Source: Chryseobacterium panacisoli
Lineage (GTDB): Bacteria; Bacteroidota; Bacteroidia; Flavobacteriales; Weeksellaceae
DNA length: 64,000 bases
NCBI RefSeq assembly: GCF_008274625.1
Contig: NZ_VTRU01000006.1
Span: 62,001-126,000, forward strand
Direction: 5' to 3'
Shown: positions 27,895 through 36,818 of the stretch, one piece after another
How positions within the stretch are numbered: the first letter of the stretch is position 1
Layout: every line of letters starts with the position of its first letter
The notes under the pieces: generated by a model
What the model was told of the DNA's origin: nothing
The model's input: only the letters and a program-made list of their open reading frames with translations
The model's database searches: none
Program-made: the position numbers and the translations under genes

Positions 27895-30800
27895 ATGAAA
27901 AAAAGAATTTTACTGGTTTGTGCTTTGGCAGCTGGGCTGTCCAGCTTTAATGCACAGAGATGGGAGCCGGCTTCGCAAAGGACGTCTCAAATAAGAAAAG
28001 AGGTAGAAGTTCAGTATTCTTACAGGTTTGATTTGCAATCTCTTAGGAATATTTTAAAAGATGCTGTAGAAACAGGAAAAGGAGCTCAGGCTGTGATTGT
28101 TTCTTTACCTACAGCAGAAGGGAAAATTGAAAAATTTGCTGTATACAGTGATCCTGTTATGGAAAAATCCATTGCAGACAAATACCAATTGGGTTCTTAC
28201 GTTGGTGTAGGAGTAGATGATCCAGGAAAATATGTAAGATTCAGTACTGCACCCACTGAGTTGCAGTCAATGATAATCAAAGACGGAAAGTTCCAGTTTA
28301 TAGAACCTATTACTACAGATAAGCAGGTGTATGGCGTTTTCTACAAAACAAACAGAACAGAAAGCGAGCACGGATTTGAATGTTCTACAGAAGAGAAGAA
28401 CTTTAAAGATATTAAGTCATTAGAAGCTAATGGGAAAAAGACCCTTTCTAATGTAGGAATCACCAGTAGACCATCAAGTACAAAATTCAGAACTTACAGA
28501 TTAGCAATTTCTGTTACGGGAGAGTATACTCAATACTTTATGAATTTGGCAGGTGTACCGGCTACGGCTACTGATGATCAAAAAAGAGCTCCGGCACTTG
28601 TTGCAATTAACAATACTATGAGCCGTGTGAATGGAGTATTCCAAAAGGATTTTGGAATAAAACTACTTGTTCAGAATTTCCCGAATGTTATCTATACAGA
28701 TCCGGCTTCAGACCCTTATTCACCAGGTGATGTAGGATCCGAAGGAGCTTGGAATCTTGAACTTCAGAATGCTATTACAGCTCAGGTAACCAATGCCAAC
28801 TATGACATAGGTCATTTATTTGGTGCTTCAGGGGGAGGAGGAAATGCTGGATGCATCGGCTGTATATGTGTTGATCCAACTACGAGTGTACCTGCAGGTA
28901 AAGGATCGGGATTTACTTCACCAGCTAATAGTATCCCAAGTGGAGATGCTTTTGATATTGACTATGTGGCTCATGAAATGGGGCATCAGTTAGGTGGAAA
29001 TCATACATTTTCAAATAAATCTGAAGGAAGCAATGTTAACGTAGAACCAGGAGGAGGAACTACTATTATGGGATATGCAGGGATTACAAGTGACAATGTT
29101 CAAATGTCTTCAGATGCTTATTTCCACTATAAATCAGTAGATCAGATTTTAACAAATTTAGATGGTAAGCCTGCAACATGTGGTACGTCGGAAAATATTA
29201 CTAATAATACACCACCTGTAATAGCAGCACTTACATCATATACAGTTCCTAAAGGAACAGCCTATTATCTCGATGCATCAGCAACAGATGCAGAAGGAGA
29301 TGCTATTAATTATACTTGGGAACAGACAAATAGTGTTACCGGCTTAGCTTCAATTTCCGGAGACACAGGGTGGGGATACAATACACAGGGGGCTTTGACA
29401 AGATCCCGTTTTGGAACAGCTAGTGGAAGAAGATATTTCCCAAGCCTTCCTCTGGTTATGAATGGAATTCTTACCAATAAAACTGATGCGGCAAATAACC
29501 CAAATCCAAATTGGGAAACTGTATCTTATGTTCCTAGAACAGTAAGCTATGCCGTAACTGTTAGAGACCAAAACGCACAAAGACCAATGCTATCTTCTTC
29601 AGAAGTTAATACAGTAATAGGTAATGATGGTCCTTTCAAATTTAACGGAATTACTACATCATCGGTATTATATAAAAATGCCAATAACATTATTCAGTGG
29701 GAAGTAGCCAATACAAATACAGCTCCTTATAACTCACCTAATGTAAAGATTGATTATACTTCAGATAATGGGGCAACCTGGACAGACTTAGTAGCTTCTA
29801 CACCTAATACAGGTAGCTTCACAGTGCAAATGCCAAATACAATTACAACACCAATTAAGTTGAGAGTATCAGCAATTGGTAACGTTTTCTATGCCGTTTC
29901 TCCTCAGGTTACTGTTGCAGATGCACCTACATCTACAACTGCGGCGCCAACCGGACTTACAACAATAAGTACAGAAGTGTTCAAGACAACAGCCAGAGCA
30001 TCATGGAATAGCGTAACTGGAGCAACATATTCTGTTAACTATAGAAAACAAGGTACATCAAACTGGTCAAATACAACAAGTACAACAAATTCAGTTGTAT
30101 TAACAGGTCTTGAAGATGAAACAAATTATGAAGTACAGGTAGCAGCTGTTGTAAACAGTGTTCCTGGTGCATTCTCTAATAATTATGTATTTAAAACAAA
30201 CGGCTTAAAGACCGGGATTGATTACTGTATAATGAATTCAGGGACATCTTATGTCGGAGCAATCAGAAAAGTAACAATATCAAATCTTGTTTATGATGAC
30301 CCTTCATTAAGATCATATAAAGATTTATCTGAAGATCCTAGTAAGATTGTCAATTTGGTTCAGGGAACAGCGTACGCTATTACACCTGTAGTAAGACAAG
30401 CATTTAGCAATTCCAACGTTCCTTTAAATCTTTCTGTTTGGATTGATTATAACAGAAATGGCGTATTTGAGATATCCGAAAGAGTAATTAGTGTTTCTGG
30501 AGGGGTTCCTGCAGGAAGCGTGAGCTTTGGAGCACAAAACTTTACAGTGCCTTCAACTACATATGCCGGAGATAAGCTTTTAAGAATGAGAATTGTTACC
30601 AAGTACAACACAGCTGCTCTGGCAAGTGCTTGTGGAGATATTACAACTGGAGGAGGTTCAGTAATGGATCTGCCTGTTAAGATTACGGGTACCCTTGCGG
30701 TAAATGAAACAAAAGACGTTAAATCAACTGAAATTTCAATTTACCCGAACCCTGCAGATACTTTCGTAGAAGTGAAAAACCTTAAAGGTAAGGCAGATTA

Positions 30801-30948
30801 TAAAATCTATACTGCTGACGGAAGATTAGCTCAGGAAGGTCAGATTGATGGGCAAAGAATTAATGTTGCTTCATTAATCAAAGGTATGTATGTGATCACG
30901 ATAAAAGATGACAACAATACTTACAATACGAAGCTTATCAAAAAATAA
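27895..30948 (+). CDS. Secreted reprolysin-like metalloprotease with FN3, GEVED and T9SS domains
   Basis: A 1017-aa exported zinc protease. Signal peptide at residues 1-20, propeptide to about 190, then a metzincin catalytic domain with HEMGHQLGGNH (zinc ligands H360, H364, H370; catalytic E361) and a downstream Met-turn candidate (TTIMGYAG). A fibronectin type III module (about 680-775), a GEVED-like module (about 785-935, WIDYNRNGVFEISE) and a T9SS type A sorting domain (IYPNPADTFVEV to the C-terminal KLIKK) follow. Probably surface-exposed or released, degrading extracellular protein. Confidence 0.93.
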   Translation: MKKRILLVCALAAGLSSFNAQRWEPASQRTSQIRKEVEVQYSYRFDLQSLRNILKDAVETGKGAQAVIVSLPTAEGKIEKFAVYSDPVMEKSIADKYQLGSYVGVGVDDPGKYVRFSTAPTELQSMIIKDGKFQFIEPITTDKQVYGVFYKTNRTESEHGFECSTEEKNFKDIKSLEANGKKTLSNVGITSRPSSTKFRTYRLAISVTGEYTQYFMNLAGVPATATDDQKRAPALVAINNTMSRVNGVFQKDFGIKLLVQNFPNVIYTDPASDPYSPGDVGSEGAWNLELQNAITAQVTNANYDIGHLFGASGGGGNAGCIGCICVDPTTSVPAGKGSGFTSPANSIPSGDAFDIDYVAHEMGHQLGGNHTFSNKSEGSNVNVEPGGGTTIMGYAGITSDNVQMSSDAYFHYKSVDQILTNLDGKPATCGTSENITNNTPPVIAALTSYTVPKGTAYYLDASATDAEGDAINYTWEQTNSVTGLASISGDTGWGYNTQGALTRSRFGTASGRRYFPSLPLVMNGILTNKTDAANNPNPNWETVSYVPRTVSYAVTVRDQNAQRPMLSSSEVNTVIGNDGPFKFNGITTSSVLYKNANNIIQWEVANTNTAPYNSPNVKIDYTSDNGATWTDLVASTPNTGSFTVQMPNTITTPIKLRVSAIGNVFYAVSPQVTVADAPTSTTAAPTGLTTISTEVFKTTARASWNSVTGATYSVNYRKQGTSNWSNTTSTTNSVVLTGLEDETNYEVQVAAVVNSVPGAFSNNYVFKTNGLKTGIDYCIMNSGTSYVGAIRKVTISNLVYDDPSLRSYKDLSEDPSKIVNLVQGTAYAITPVVRQAFSNSNVPLNLSVWIDYNRNGVFEISERVISVSGGVPAGSVSFGAQNFTVPSTTYAGDKLLRMRIVTKYNTAALASACGDITTGGGSVMDLPVKITGTLAVNETKDVKSTEISIYPNPADTFVEVKNLKGKADYKIYTADGRLAQEGQIDGQRINVASLIKGMYVITIKDDNNTYNTKLIKK

Positions 30949-30967
30949 GCAGACGATATACCAATAA

Positions 30968-31000
30968 GAAAGGCCGGGCATTTGTCCGGCCTTTCCTTTT
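30968..31000 (+). terminator. Intrinsic terminator after metalloprotease
   Basis: GAAAGGCCGG (30968-30977) pairs perfectly with CCGGCCTTTC (30986-30995), followed by CTTTT. Confidence 0.85.
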
Positions 31001-31085
31001 GCTAAATTGAAGTAAAACAGCGTGTTAACATAAGTTTCATGTTTCGTTCAAAAAAATTAACTTTACGGGGACAAAAATAATTGGA

Positions 31086-33206
31086 ATGCGAAAGACAATT
31101 TCTGTGAAAAAACCGGATTTTAATGTATCACCTCAGGAAAGAGAAATTTACAATTTTGAAAAAGACGGGCTTGAACTCAAATCATCCTACGAGAAAAAAG
31201 ATGTAAAAGATGAATCCTTAACGCAGACTTCTCCAGGAATTGCACCTTATCTGAGAGGACCGTATTCCACTATGTATGTGCAAAAACCCTGGACGGTCCG
31301 TCAATATGCAGGGTTTTCTACAGCCGAAGAATCCAACGCTTTTTACAGAAGAAATCTTGCTGCAGGTCAGAAAGGACTTTCAGTTGCATTTGACTTGGCA
31401 ACACACAGAGGATACGATTCTGATCATTCAAGAGTAGTAGGAGACGTAGGAAAAGCAGGAGTTGCCATCGACTCTGTGGAAGATATGAAAATCCTTTTCA
31501 ACGAAATCCCATTAGATCAGATTTCAGTATCTATGACAATGAACGGAGCTGTACTTCCTATTTTGTCTTTCTATATCGTCGCTGCAGAAGAACAGGGTGT
31601 AAAACAGGATTTGCTTTCAGGAACCATTCAGAATGATATTTTGAAGGAATTCATGGTAAGAAATACCTATATCTATCCACCAGCACCTTCCATGAAGATT
31701 ATCGCAGATATTTTTGAATACACTTCGCAAAACATTCCAAAATTCAACTCAATTTCTATTTCCGGATACCATATGCAGGAAGCGGGTGCCACACCGGTAC
31801 TTGAAATGGCATATACACTGGCAGACGGCCTTGAATATGTAAGAACAGGAATAAAAGCAGGAATGAATGTAGACGACTTTGCCCCAAGACTATCGTTCTT
31901 CTGGGCAATCGGAATGAATCATTTCATGGAAATTGCTAAAATGCGTGCTGCAAGATATATCTGGGCAACCCTTTTGAAACAGTTTAATCCTCAGAATCCA
32001 AAATCCCTTGCCTTAAGAACGCACTCCCAGACTTCCGGATGGTCTCTGACAGAGCAGGAACCTTTCAATAATATTACAAGAACAGCTATTGAAGCATTGT
32101 CTTCGGCTTTAGGAGGAACACAGTCTCTCCATACCAATGCATTGGATGAAGCCATCGCTCTTCCTACAGACTATTCAGCAAAAATTGCAAGAAATACGCA
32201 GATCATTCTTCAGCAGGAAAGCGGGATATGTGATGTAGTAGATCCAATGGGAGGAAGTAATCTTGTGGAAAGCCTTACTCAGCAAATGATCGAAGAAGCG
32301 ATGAGATACATTGATGAGGTAGAGCAGGAAGGAGGAATGACCAAAGCGATCGAAGCCGGAATTCCTAAAATGAGAATTGAAGAAGCTGCTGCTAAAAAAC
32401 AAGCTAAGATCGATAGCGGAGAAGAGTTCATTATCGGAGTTAATTCATTCAAATCCTCATTAAAACAGGATCAGATAGAAATATTAGACATTGATAATAC
32501 CGAAGTTCGCAGAAAGCAGATCGAAAGATTAAACACGATCAAAACGGACAGAAATGCTGATGCTGTTGAACAAATCCTGAATGAGATCCGTGAAAGCGCG
32601 AAAACAGGAAAAGGAAATCTGCTGGCATTATGTATTGAAGCCGCAAGAAGAAGAGTTACCCTTGGCGAAATGAGTGATGCCATGGAAGAAACCTTTGGAA
32701 GATATAAAGCAAATATTAAAACAATCTCTGGTGTATACGCAATGAATGCCGGTAAAAACGAATATTTTGAAAAAGCCATTCATCTTACTCAGAAATTTGA
32801 AGAAGAAGAAGGACGACGCCCAAGACTAATGGTTGCCAAAATGGGACAGGACGGGCATGACAGAGGAGCAAAAGTAGTAGCCACAGCATTTGCCGATATG
32901 GGATTTGATGTGGATGTAGCACCTTTATTCCAGACACCGGAAGAAGTAGCTAAACAGGCTGTGGAAAATGATATTCACATTTTAGGAGTATCATCATTGG
33001 CTGCCGGACACAAAACACTAGTTCCGCAGGTAGTGGAAGAATTGGTAAAACTGGGTGCAGATGATATCACCATCGTTGTAGGAGGAGTAATTCCTCAGCA
33101 GGACTATGAATTCCTTTATGCCAACGGTGCAGACTTTATTTTCGGACCTGGAACCAACCTTCCGAAATGTGCAGTGGAAATTTTAGAAAGATTTTTAGAA
33201 AAATAA
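31086..33206 (+). CDS. scpA: Methylmalonyl-CoA mutase, large (B12-binding) subunit
   Basis: Adenosylcobalamin enzyme interconverting succinyl-CoA and (R)-methylmalonyl-CoA. The 706-aa chain has the barrel with the RPYSTMY-type substrate region (here LRGPYSTMYVQKPWT) and, after a linker, the cobalamin domain with MGQDGHDRG, where H591 is the lower axial ligand. The small subunit gene (mutA), commonly immediately upstream, is absent: the upstream neighbour is a protease closed by a terminator. The chaperone meaB is about 6 kb downstream, separated by unrelated genes. Confidence 0.95.
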   Translation: MRKTISVKKPDFNVSPQEREIYNFEKDGLELKSSYEKKDVKDESLTQTSPGIAPYLRGPYSTMYVQKPWTVRQYAGFSTAEESNAFYRRNLAAGQKGLSVAFDLATHRGYDSDHSRVVGDVGKAGVAIDSVEDMKILFNEIPLDQISVSMTMNGAVLPILSFYIVAAEEQGVKQDLLSGTIQNDILKEFMVRNTYIYPPAPSMKIIADIFEYTSQNIPKFNSISISGYHMQEAGATPVLEMAYTLADGLEYVRTGIKAGMNVDDFAPRLSFFWAIGMNHFMEIAKMRAARYIWATLLKQFNPQNPKSLALRTHSQTSGWSLTEQEPFNNITRTAIEALSSALGGTQSLHTNALDEAIALPTDYSAKIARNTQIILQQESGICDVVDPMGGSNLVESLTQQMIEEAMRYIDEVEQEGGMTKAIEAGIPKMRIEEAAAKKQAKIDSGEEFIIGVNSFKSSLKQDQIEILDIDNTEVRRKQIERLNTIKTDRNADAVEQILNEIRESAKTGKGNLLALCIEAARRRVTLGEMSDAMEETFGRYKANIKTISGVYAMNAGKNEYFEKAIHLTQKFEEEEGRRPRLMVAKMGQDGHDRGAKVVATAFADMGFDVDVAPLFQTPEEVAKQAVENDIHILGVSSLAAGHKTLVPQVVEELVKLGADDITIVVGGVIPQQDYEFLYANGADFIFGPGTNLPKCAVEILERFLEK

Positions 33207-33216
33207 ACAGAAAAGC

Positions 33217-33239
33217 TTTAATTTCAACTTGAAATTAAA
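33217..33239. repeat. Palindrome between scpA and the M28 peptidase gene
   Basis: TTTAATTTCAA (33217-33227) and TTGAAATTAAA (33229-33239) form an 11-bp perfect inverted repeat around a single base, 10 nt after the scpA stop. It may act as an operator or transcript-end hairpin. Confidence 0.6.
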
Positions 33240-33248
33240 ACGCAACCT

Positions 33249-34235
33249 ATGAATCTGAAAAATATAATAAAGCCTACGAGGAAAAAACTGTTTCTTCTCG
33301 TAGGCTTTATTATTATCGCTGGCGTTGTCCTGTTAGCTTCAGGGAAGAAGAATGTATCCATACAAAGCTCGAAGATCGTTGCTGATACTTCCTTGGTTAA
33401 AAAGCATTTGACTATACTTACCCAAACGCCACAATTTAGAAATCATAAAAATATAGACCAGCTGAATGCAGTTGCAGGCTATATCCATCAGACTTTTAGT
33501 ACTTATGGTGACAGCACCGCTTACCAGGAATACAAAGTGGATGGAAAAATATATAAGAATGTGATCACTTCTTTTGGAACGGAAAACAAGAAGCGAATCA
33601 TCATAGGAGCTCATTATGACGTTTGTGGAGACCAACAGGGAGCAGATGACAATGCCACTGGAGTTACGGCCCTTCTGGAGCTGGCAAGGATGCTTAAAGG
33701 GCAGAAGCTGAAGTACAGAGTTGATCTTGTAGCCTATACACTGGAAGAACCTCCTTATTTCAGAACCGAAAATATGGGAAGCTATGTCCATGCAAAATAT
33801 TTGAAAGACAACAATATCGATGTCTATGGAATGGCCAGTGTGGAAATGATCGGTTATTTCCGTGATGAAAAAGGCTCTCAAAATTTTCCGATAGGTCTTC
33901 TTTCCTGGGTGTATGGTGATAAGGGAGATTTTATTACTTTGGTTAAAAAATTCAGTAGTGCAGGCCCATTCGTAAGAAACTTTATAGGCAATTTTAAAGG
34001 TTCAGAGCAGATAAAAACAGAAACCTTCTCAGCACCAAAATTTGTAGCAGGAATAGACTTTTCCGATCATCTCAACTATTGGAATTTTGATTTTCCCGCG
34101 CTCATGATTACCGATACTTCCTTCTTCAGAAATAAAAATTATCATGAACCCACCGATACCCTGGAAACTTTGGATACAAAAAGAATGACAAAGGTTATTG
34201 ATGCCATTTTTCTCAGTATTATTCACCTTAAATGA
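33249..34235 (+). CDS. Membrane-anchored M28 family metallopeptidase
   Basis: A 328-aa zinc aminopeptidase-type protein. Residues 1-13 are basic, residues about 14-31 are a transmembrane anchor, and the rest is periplasmic. M28 motifs: IGAHYDVCGDQQGADDNATG (zinc ligands H and D), LEEPP (catalytic and ligand Glu), and GIDFSDHLNYW with a final YHEPTDT His. Codons 6-22 lie inside a perfect 17-bp hairpin, so the anchor is encoded by a dual-purpose sequence. It is 42 nt from scpA, but a terminator-like hairpin in its own start may uncouple it. Confidence 0.9.
   Translation: MNLKNIIKPTRKKLFLLVGFIIIAGVVLLASGKKNVSIQSSKIVADTSLVKKHLTILTQTPQFRNHKNIDQLNAVAGYIHQTFSTYGDSTAYQEYKVDGKIYKNVITSFGTENKKRIIIGAHYDVCGDQQGADDNATGVTALLELARMLKGQKLKYRVDLVAYTLEEPPYFRTENMGSYVHAKYLKDNNIDVYGMASVEMIGYFRDEKGSQNFPIGLLSWVYGDKGDFITLVKKFSSAGPFVRNFIGNFKGSEQIKTETFSAPKFVAGIDFSDHLNYWNFDFPALMITDTSFFRNKNYHEPTDTLETLDTKRMTKVIDAIFLSIIHLK
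33264..33313 (+). repeat. Perfect 17-bp hairpin inside the start of the M28 gene
   Basis: ATAATAAAGCCTACGAG (33264-33280) is the exact reverse complement of CTCGTAGGCTTTATTAT (33297-33313), with a 16-nt loop. The GC-rich core followed by TTTATTATTAT resembles an intrinsic terminator, yet it lies within codons 6-22 of the peptidase gene. It may attenuate read-through from scpA. Confidence 0.75.
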
Positions 34236-34244
34236 AAAAAATAT

Positions 34245-34273
34245 TTTGATTCTCAGAAAAATTTATATATTTG
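34245..34273 (+). promoter_or_regulatory. Promoter of a short structured transcript
   Basis: TTTG at 34245-34248, 17-nt spacer, TATATTTG at 34266-34273. Predicted transcription start is near 34278. Confidence 0.75.
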
Positions 34274-34314
34274 CACCTGAAAATCAAGTTTAACCAATAA
34301 AAAACGACGAAGCA

Positions 34315-34392
34315 ATGTTCAAAACAAAACAGAATTCTACAGTTGGATTGCCACTTATGGTGGTAAGGCTTCGCGGTTTGGTACATTCTTAG
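34315..34392 (+). CDS. 25-codon ORF inside the short transcript
   Basis: ATG at 34315 and TAG at 34390-34392 encode 25 residues starting MFKTKQNSTVG. Residues 10-23 contain four Val and four Leu, plus two Arg, ending in LVHS. Its place between a strong promoter and a terminator is that of a leader peptide for branched-chain amino-acid attenuation, but no biosynthetic operon follows. It could equally be a chance reading frame in a structured RNA. Confidence 0.4.
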   Translation: MFKTKQNSTVGLPLMVVRLRGLVHS

Positions 34393-34414
34393 AATAACAG
34401 TACAATAAAATATC

Positions 34415-34448
34415 AAAACCCGAAGTCGTAGAGATTTCGGGTTTTTTA
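34415..34448 (+). terminator. Intrinsic terminator of the short transcript
   Basis: AAAACCCGAA (34415-34424) pairs perfectly with TTCGGGTTTT (34436-34445), followed by TTATT. Confidence 0.9.
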
Positions 34449-34493
34449 TTGCGCAATATTCAAACTCCCAAGTTTACCCGGAATCTTTTTTAG

Positions 34494-34586
34494 TGTCATT
34501 TCGAACGACGAGAAGGAATCTCAATATGCAGAACTTTCTCATTAGTTCATAACATTCATCTTGTCATTCTGACGGAGGAAGAATCT
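34494..34586. repeat. Two degenerate copies of an interspersed intergenic repeat
   Basis: TGTCATTTCGAACGACGAGA at 34494 and TGTCATTCTGACGGAGGAAG at 34562 each continue into GGAATCT or GAATCT. The shape (TGTCATTnnGAnnnAnGAAGAATCT) resembles interspersed repeats common in Bacteroidota intergenic DNA. Confidence 0.55.
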
Positions 34587-34620
34587 ATTTCCTTTCCCGT
34601 TAAAAATGATAAATATTAAG

Positions 34621-34640
34621 TCAACTAAGTGTTTAGTTGA
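34621..34640 (+). promoter_or_regulatory. Inverted repeat before the RtcB/PrfH cluster
   Basis: TCAACTAA (34621-34628) and TTAGTTGA (34633-34640) with a 4-nt centre, ending 10 nt before the ATG at 34651. It could be a repressor site or a hairpin over the ribosome-binding region. No consensus promoter was found nearby. Confidence 0.5.
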
Positions 34641-34650
34641 GTGAGAATTA

Positions 34651-35388
34651 ATGGAAAATGATAACCTTCTGTTTTCCCGTCTAAGAAGCGTGAGAAGCAG
34701 GAAAAGAACAATTAGAAAAGATGTAGAAAAGCAGATAAGAAAAAAATATCAACGTAGTGATGAACTTTGGGATATAAGGCGAAATATTCCCTGGATTCCT
34801 TTGGATAATCCTTATCAGAGAGGATTTGTAAGATTCTTTGTGGTAAGGGAAGATATAATGAGATCTAAAGACGGAGATTTCTTTGAAGGAATTTTGAAGA
34901 AGATCAATACTTACATGTATTCAGAAAGCCGCCAGTTTTTGAAAAAGAAAAGAAAATACGGGCGAAGAATATATGTAGAAACAGTACAGAAGCTCAAACA
35001 GATCTCTTTATATTCCTGGAATGATCCCAAATTAGGGCTTACTCCAAGAGAGAGACAATATTTTTTGAAACAGGAAGAATATTGCCCTGTCCGGAAGTCT
35101 TATGTTCCATACTACGAATTTATTGAACCATGGAGATTTATCCTGCGTATAAGACCCAATATGATTACCCACTATAAACCTGTAGACTTTGAATTGGAAA
35201 AAGAATGTGCAGAGCTGGAAGATTATTTGGGACAGCATAAAATTGTAGGAATTATCCATAAAACAATTTATGGCAGGTCATATCCATGGAGAAGAAAAAG
35301 AGAAGATATTCCACTTATCAAAAGCAGGAAATATATTACCTGCACAATGTCTGCAACAGAGATTGCAGAAAGCTTACAGGACGTATAA
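34651..35388 (+). CDS. Basic protein of unknown function, first gene of the RtcB/PrfH cluster
   Basis: A 245-aa soluble protein rich in Lys and Arg, especially in the first 40 residues (RLRSVRSRKRTIRKDVEKQI), with many aromatic residues and no signal peptide or membrane helix. I do not recognise the family. The charge suggests binding to RNA or the ribosome. It is 27 nt upstream of rtcB on the same strand, so it is probably cotranscribed with the RNA ligase and may be a partner or substrate-recognition factor. That role is inference from position and composition. Confidence 0.75.
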   Translation: MENDNLLFSRLRSVRSRKRTIRKDVEKQIRKKYQRSDELWDIRRNIPWIPLDNPYQRGFVRFFVVREDIMRSKDGDFFEGILKKINTYMYSESRQFLKKKRKYGRRIYVETVQKLKQISLYSWNDPKLGLTPRERQYFLKQEEYCPVRKSYVPYYEFIEPWRFILRIRPNMITHYKPVDFELEKECAELEDYLGQHKIVGIIHKTIYGRSYPWRRKREDIPLIKSRKYITCTMSATEIAESLQDV

Positions 35389-35415
35389 GTCCAACTGTTA
35401 TTTAAAACAAAAACA

Positions 35416-36807
35416 ATGGGAAATTTAAAACTAAAAGGAAAAGATATATTAAAACTGGGCTATCCAAATAACCAAAGCGTAAACGTAGCATTGGAAGTCA
35501 TGAAAAGAAATTTTGCAACAAAAAATATTCACCATGTAAAATCTCTTTTAAAGGAAATCCTGCTGAATCCGGAAGAATTTGAAAAAGATCTCACTTTCGG
35601 ACAAATCGCAGAAACCCTGCTTTCATCCAAAAAAACTGAAAAAAGAATGTTGAATTCACAGCGTGCTTCATTTCAGATTTTTGGTAACAATATCTCAGAA
35701 GAGGCAAAAAATCAGTTATACACTGCTTTGAAGCTGCCTGTTTCTATTCAGGGGGCATTAATGCCTGATGCCCACAGCGGGTACGGACTTCCCATAGGAG
35801 GAGTTCTGGCGGTGGAAAATGCAGTAATCCCTTACGGAGTAGGAATGGATATAGGCTGCAGAATGAGCCTCAGTATTTTGGATACACCCATTTCATATCT
35901 TGAAGGAGCAAGAGACAAATATGAAAAAGCGCTTGCCGAGCATACAAAATTCGGAATGTATGAAACGCACAAATCTCACATAGATCATGATATTTTTGAA
36001 AGAGATACATTCGATATGATCCCGATCTTAAGGAGATTAAAAGGAAAAGCCATTAAGCAGATGGGTTCCTCAGGCGGAGGAAATCACTTTGTAGAATTCG
36101 GAGAAGTAGAAATCACTGAAGAAGACGAACAGATTGGTCTGCCAAAAGGAAAATATCTGGGAATACTTTCTCACAGTGGCTCAAGAGGGCTGGGAGCAGA
36201 AATTGCCCAATATTACTCAAGAGTGGCAGCAGAACAATGTCCATTACCTAAAGAAGCCCAAAACTTTGCCTGGCTGGACCTTAGCACACACCTGGGATTG
36301 GAATATTGGACGGCCATGAATCTTGCCGGAGATTATGCTTCAGCCTGTCACGATGATATCCACAGAAGGCTGGTAAAAGCGGTCGGTGGAAGAGTAAAAG
36401 CCAGAATTGAGAACCACCACAACTTTGCCTGGAAAGAAATCCATAACGGAAAAGAAGTGATTGTCCACCGAAAGGGTGCAACACCTGCCAACGAAAATGA
36501 ACTGGGAATGATTCCAGGATCCATGACAGCGAAAGGATTTATCGTTCGCGGAAAAGGAAACCCGGAATCCCTGAATTCAGCATCTCATGGAGCCGGAAGA
36601 GCGCACTCAAGAGTAGAATGCAGAGCTCTTTTCACTCAGCATGATATCAAAAAAGAATTGAAACTTAAAAATGTCACATTGATGGGCGGAAATGCAGAAG
36701 AAGCACCAATGGCCTATAAAGACATCAATGAAGTAATGAATGCACAGAGTGAATTGGTAGATATCCTGGGAACATTCCAGCCGAGAATTGTGAGAATGGA
36801 GAGATAA
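35416..36807 (+). CDS. rtcB: RNA-splicing ligase RtcB family protein (PrfH-linked type)
   Basis: GTP- and Mn-dependent ligase joining 2',3'-cyclic phosphate (3'-phosphate) RNA ends to 5'-OH ends. 463 aa. Metal ligands are visible: D145 and C148 (GMDIGCRMS), His in GGGNHFVEFG, His in LSHSGSRG, His in ENHHNF. The guanylylated histidine is H391 (SHGAGRAHSR). The catalytic set is complete. A prfH gene lies two genes downstream; RtcB/PrfH pairs are known to repair ribosomes cut in the 16S decoding centre. No archease and no RtcR regulator are adjacent. Confidence 0.94.
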   Translation: MGNLKLKGKDILKLGYPNNQSVNVALEVMKRNFATKNIHHVKSLLKEILLNPEEFEKDLTFGQIAETLLSSKKTEKRMLNSQRASFQIFGNNISEEAKNQLYTALKLPVSIQGALMPDAHSGYGLPIGGVLAVENAVIPYGVGMDIGCRMSLSILDTPISYLEGARDKYEKALAEHTKFGMYETHKSHIDHDIFERDTFDMIPILRRLKGKAIKQMGSSGGGNHFVEFGEVEITEEDEQIGLPKGKYLGILSHSGSRGLGAEIAQYYSRVAAEQCPLPKEAQNFAWLDLSTHLGLEYWTAMNLAGDYASACHDDIHRRLVKAVGGRVKARIENHHNFAWKEIHNGKEVIVHRKGATPANENELGMIPGSMTAKGFIVRGKGNPESLNSASHGAGRAHSRVECRALFTQHDIKKELKLKNVTLMGGNAEEAPMAYKDINEVMNAQSELVDILGTFQPRIVRMER

Positions 36808-36818
36808 TTTGGTTGATT

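Larger units (their letters stand above)
34278..34450 (+). ncRNA. Short structured transcript, possible leader RNA
   Basis: This fills much of the gene-poor stretch 34236-34650. A consensus promoter and a terminator bracket about 170 nt. Internal pairing is visible: CGAAGC (34308-34313) with GCTTCG (34368-34373), enclosing TTGCCAC with GTGGTAA. ACGAC (34304-34308) could also pair with GTCGT in the terminator loop (34425-34429). This resembles an attenuator leader or a small RNA; no known family is recognised. The rest of the gap (34451-34650) holds degenerate repeats and an inverted repeat. Confidence 0.5.

Noticed and set aside
33339..33881. 180-codon open frame on the - strand inside the M28 peptidase gene
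   Set aside because: The + strand carries conserved M28 zinc-site motifs throughout this stretch.
34494..34586. CRISPR-like short repeats
   Set aside because: Only two diverged copies, unequal in sequence, without regular spacers or cas genes.
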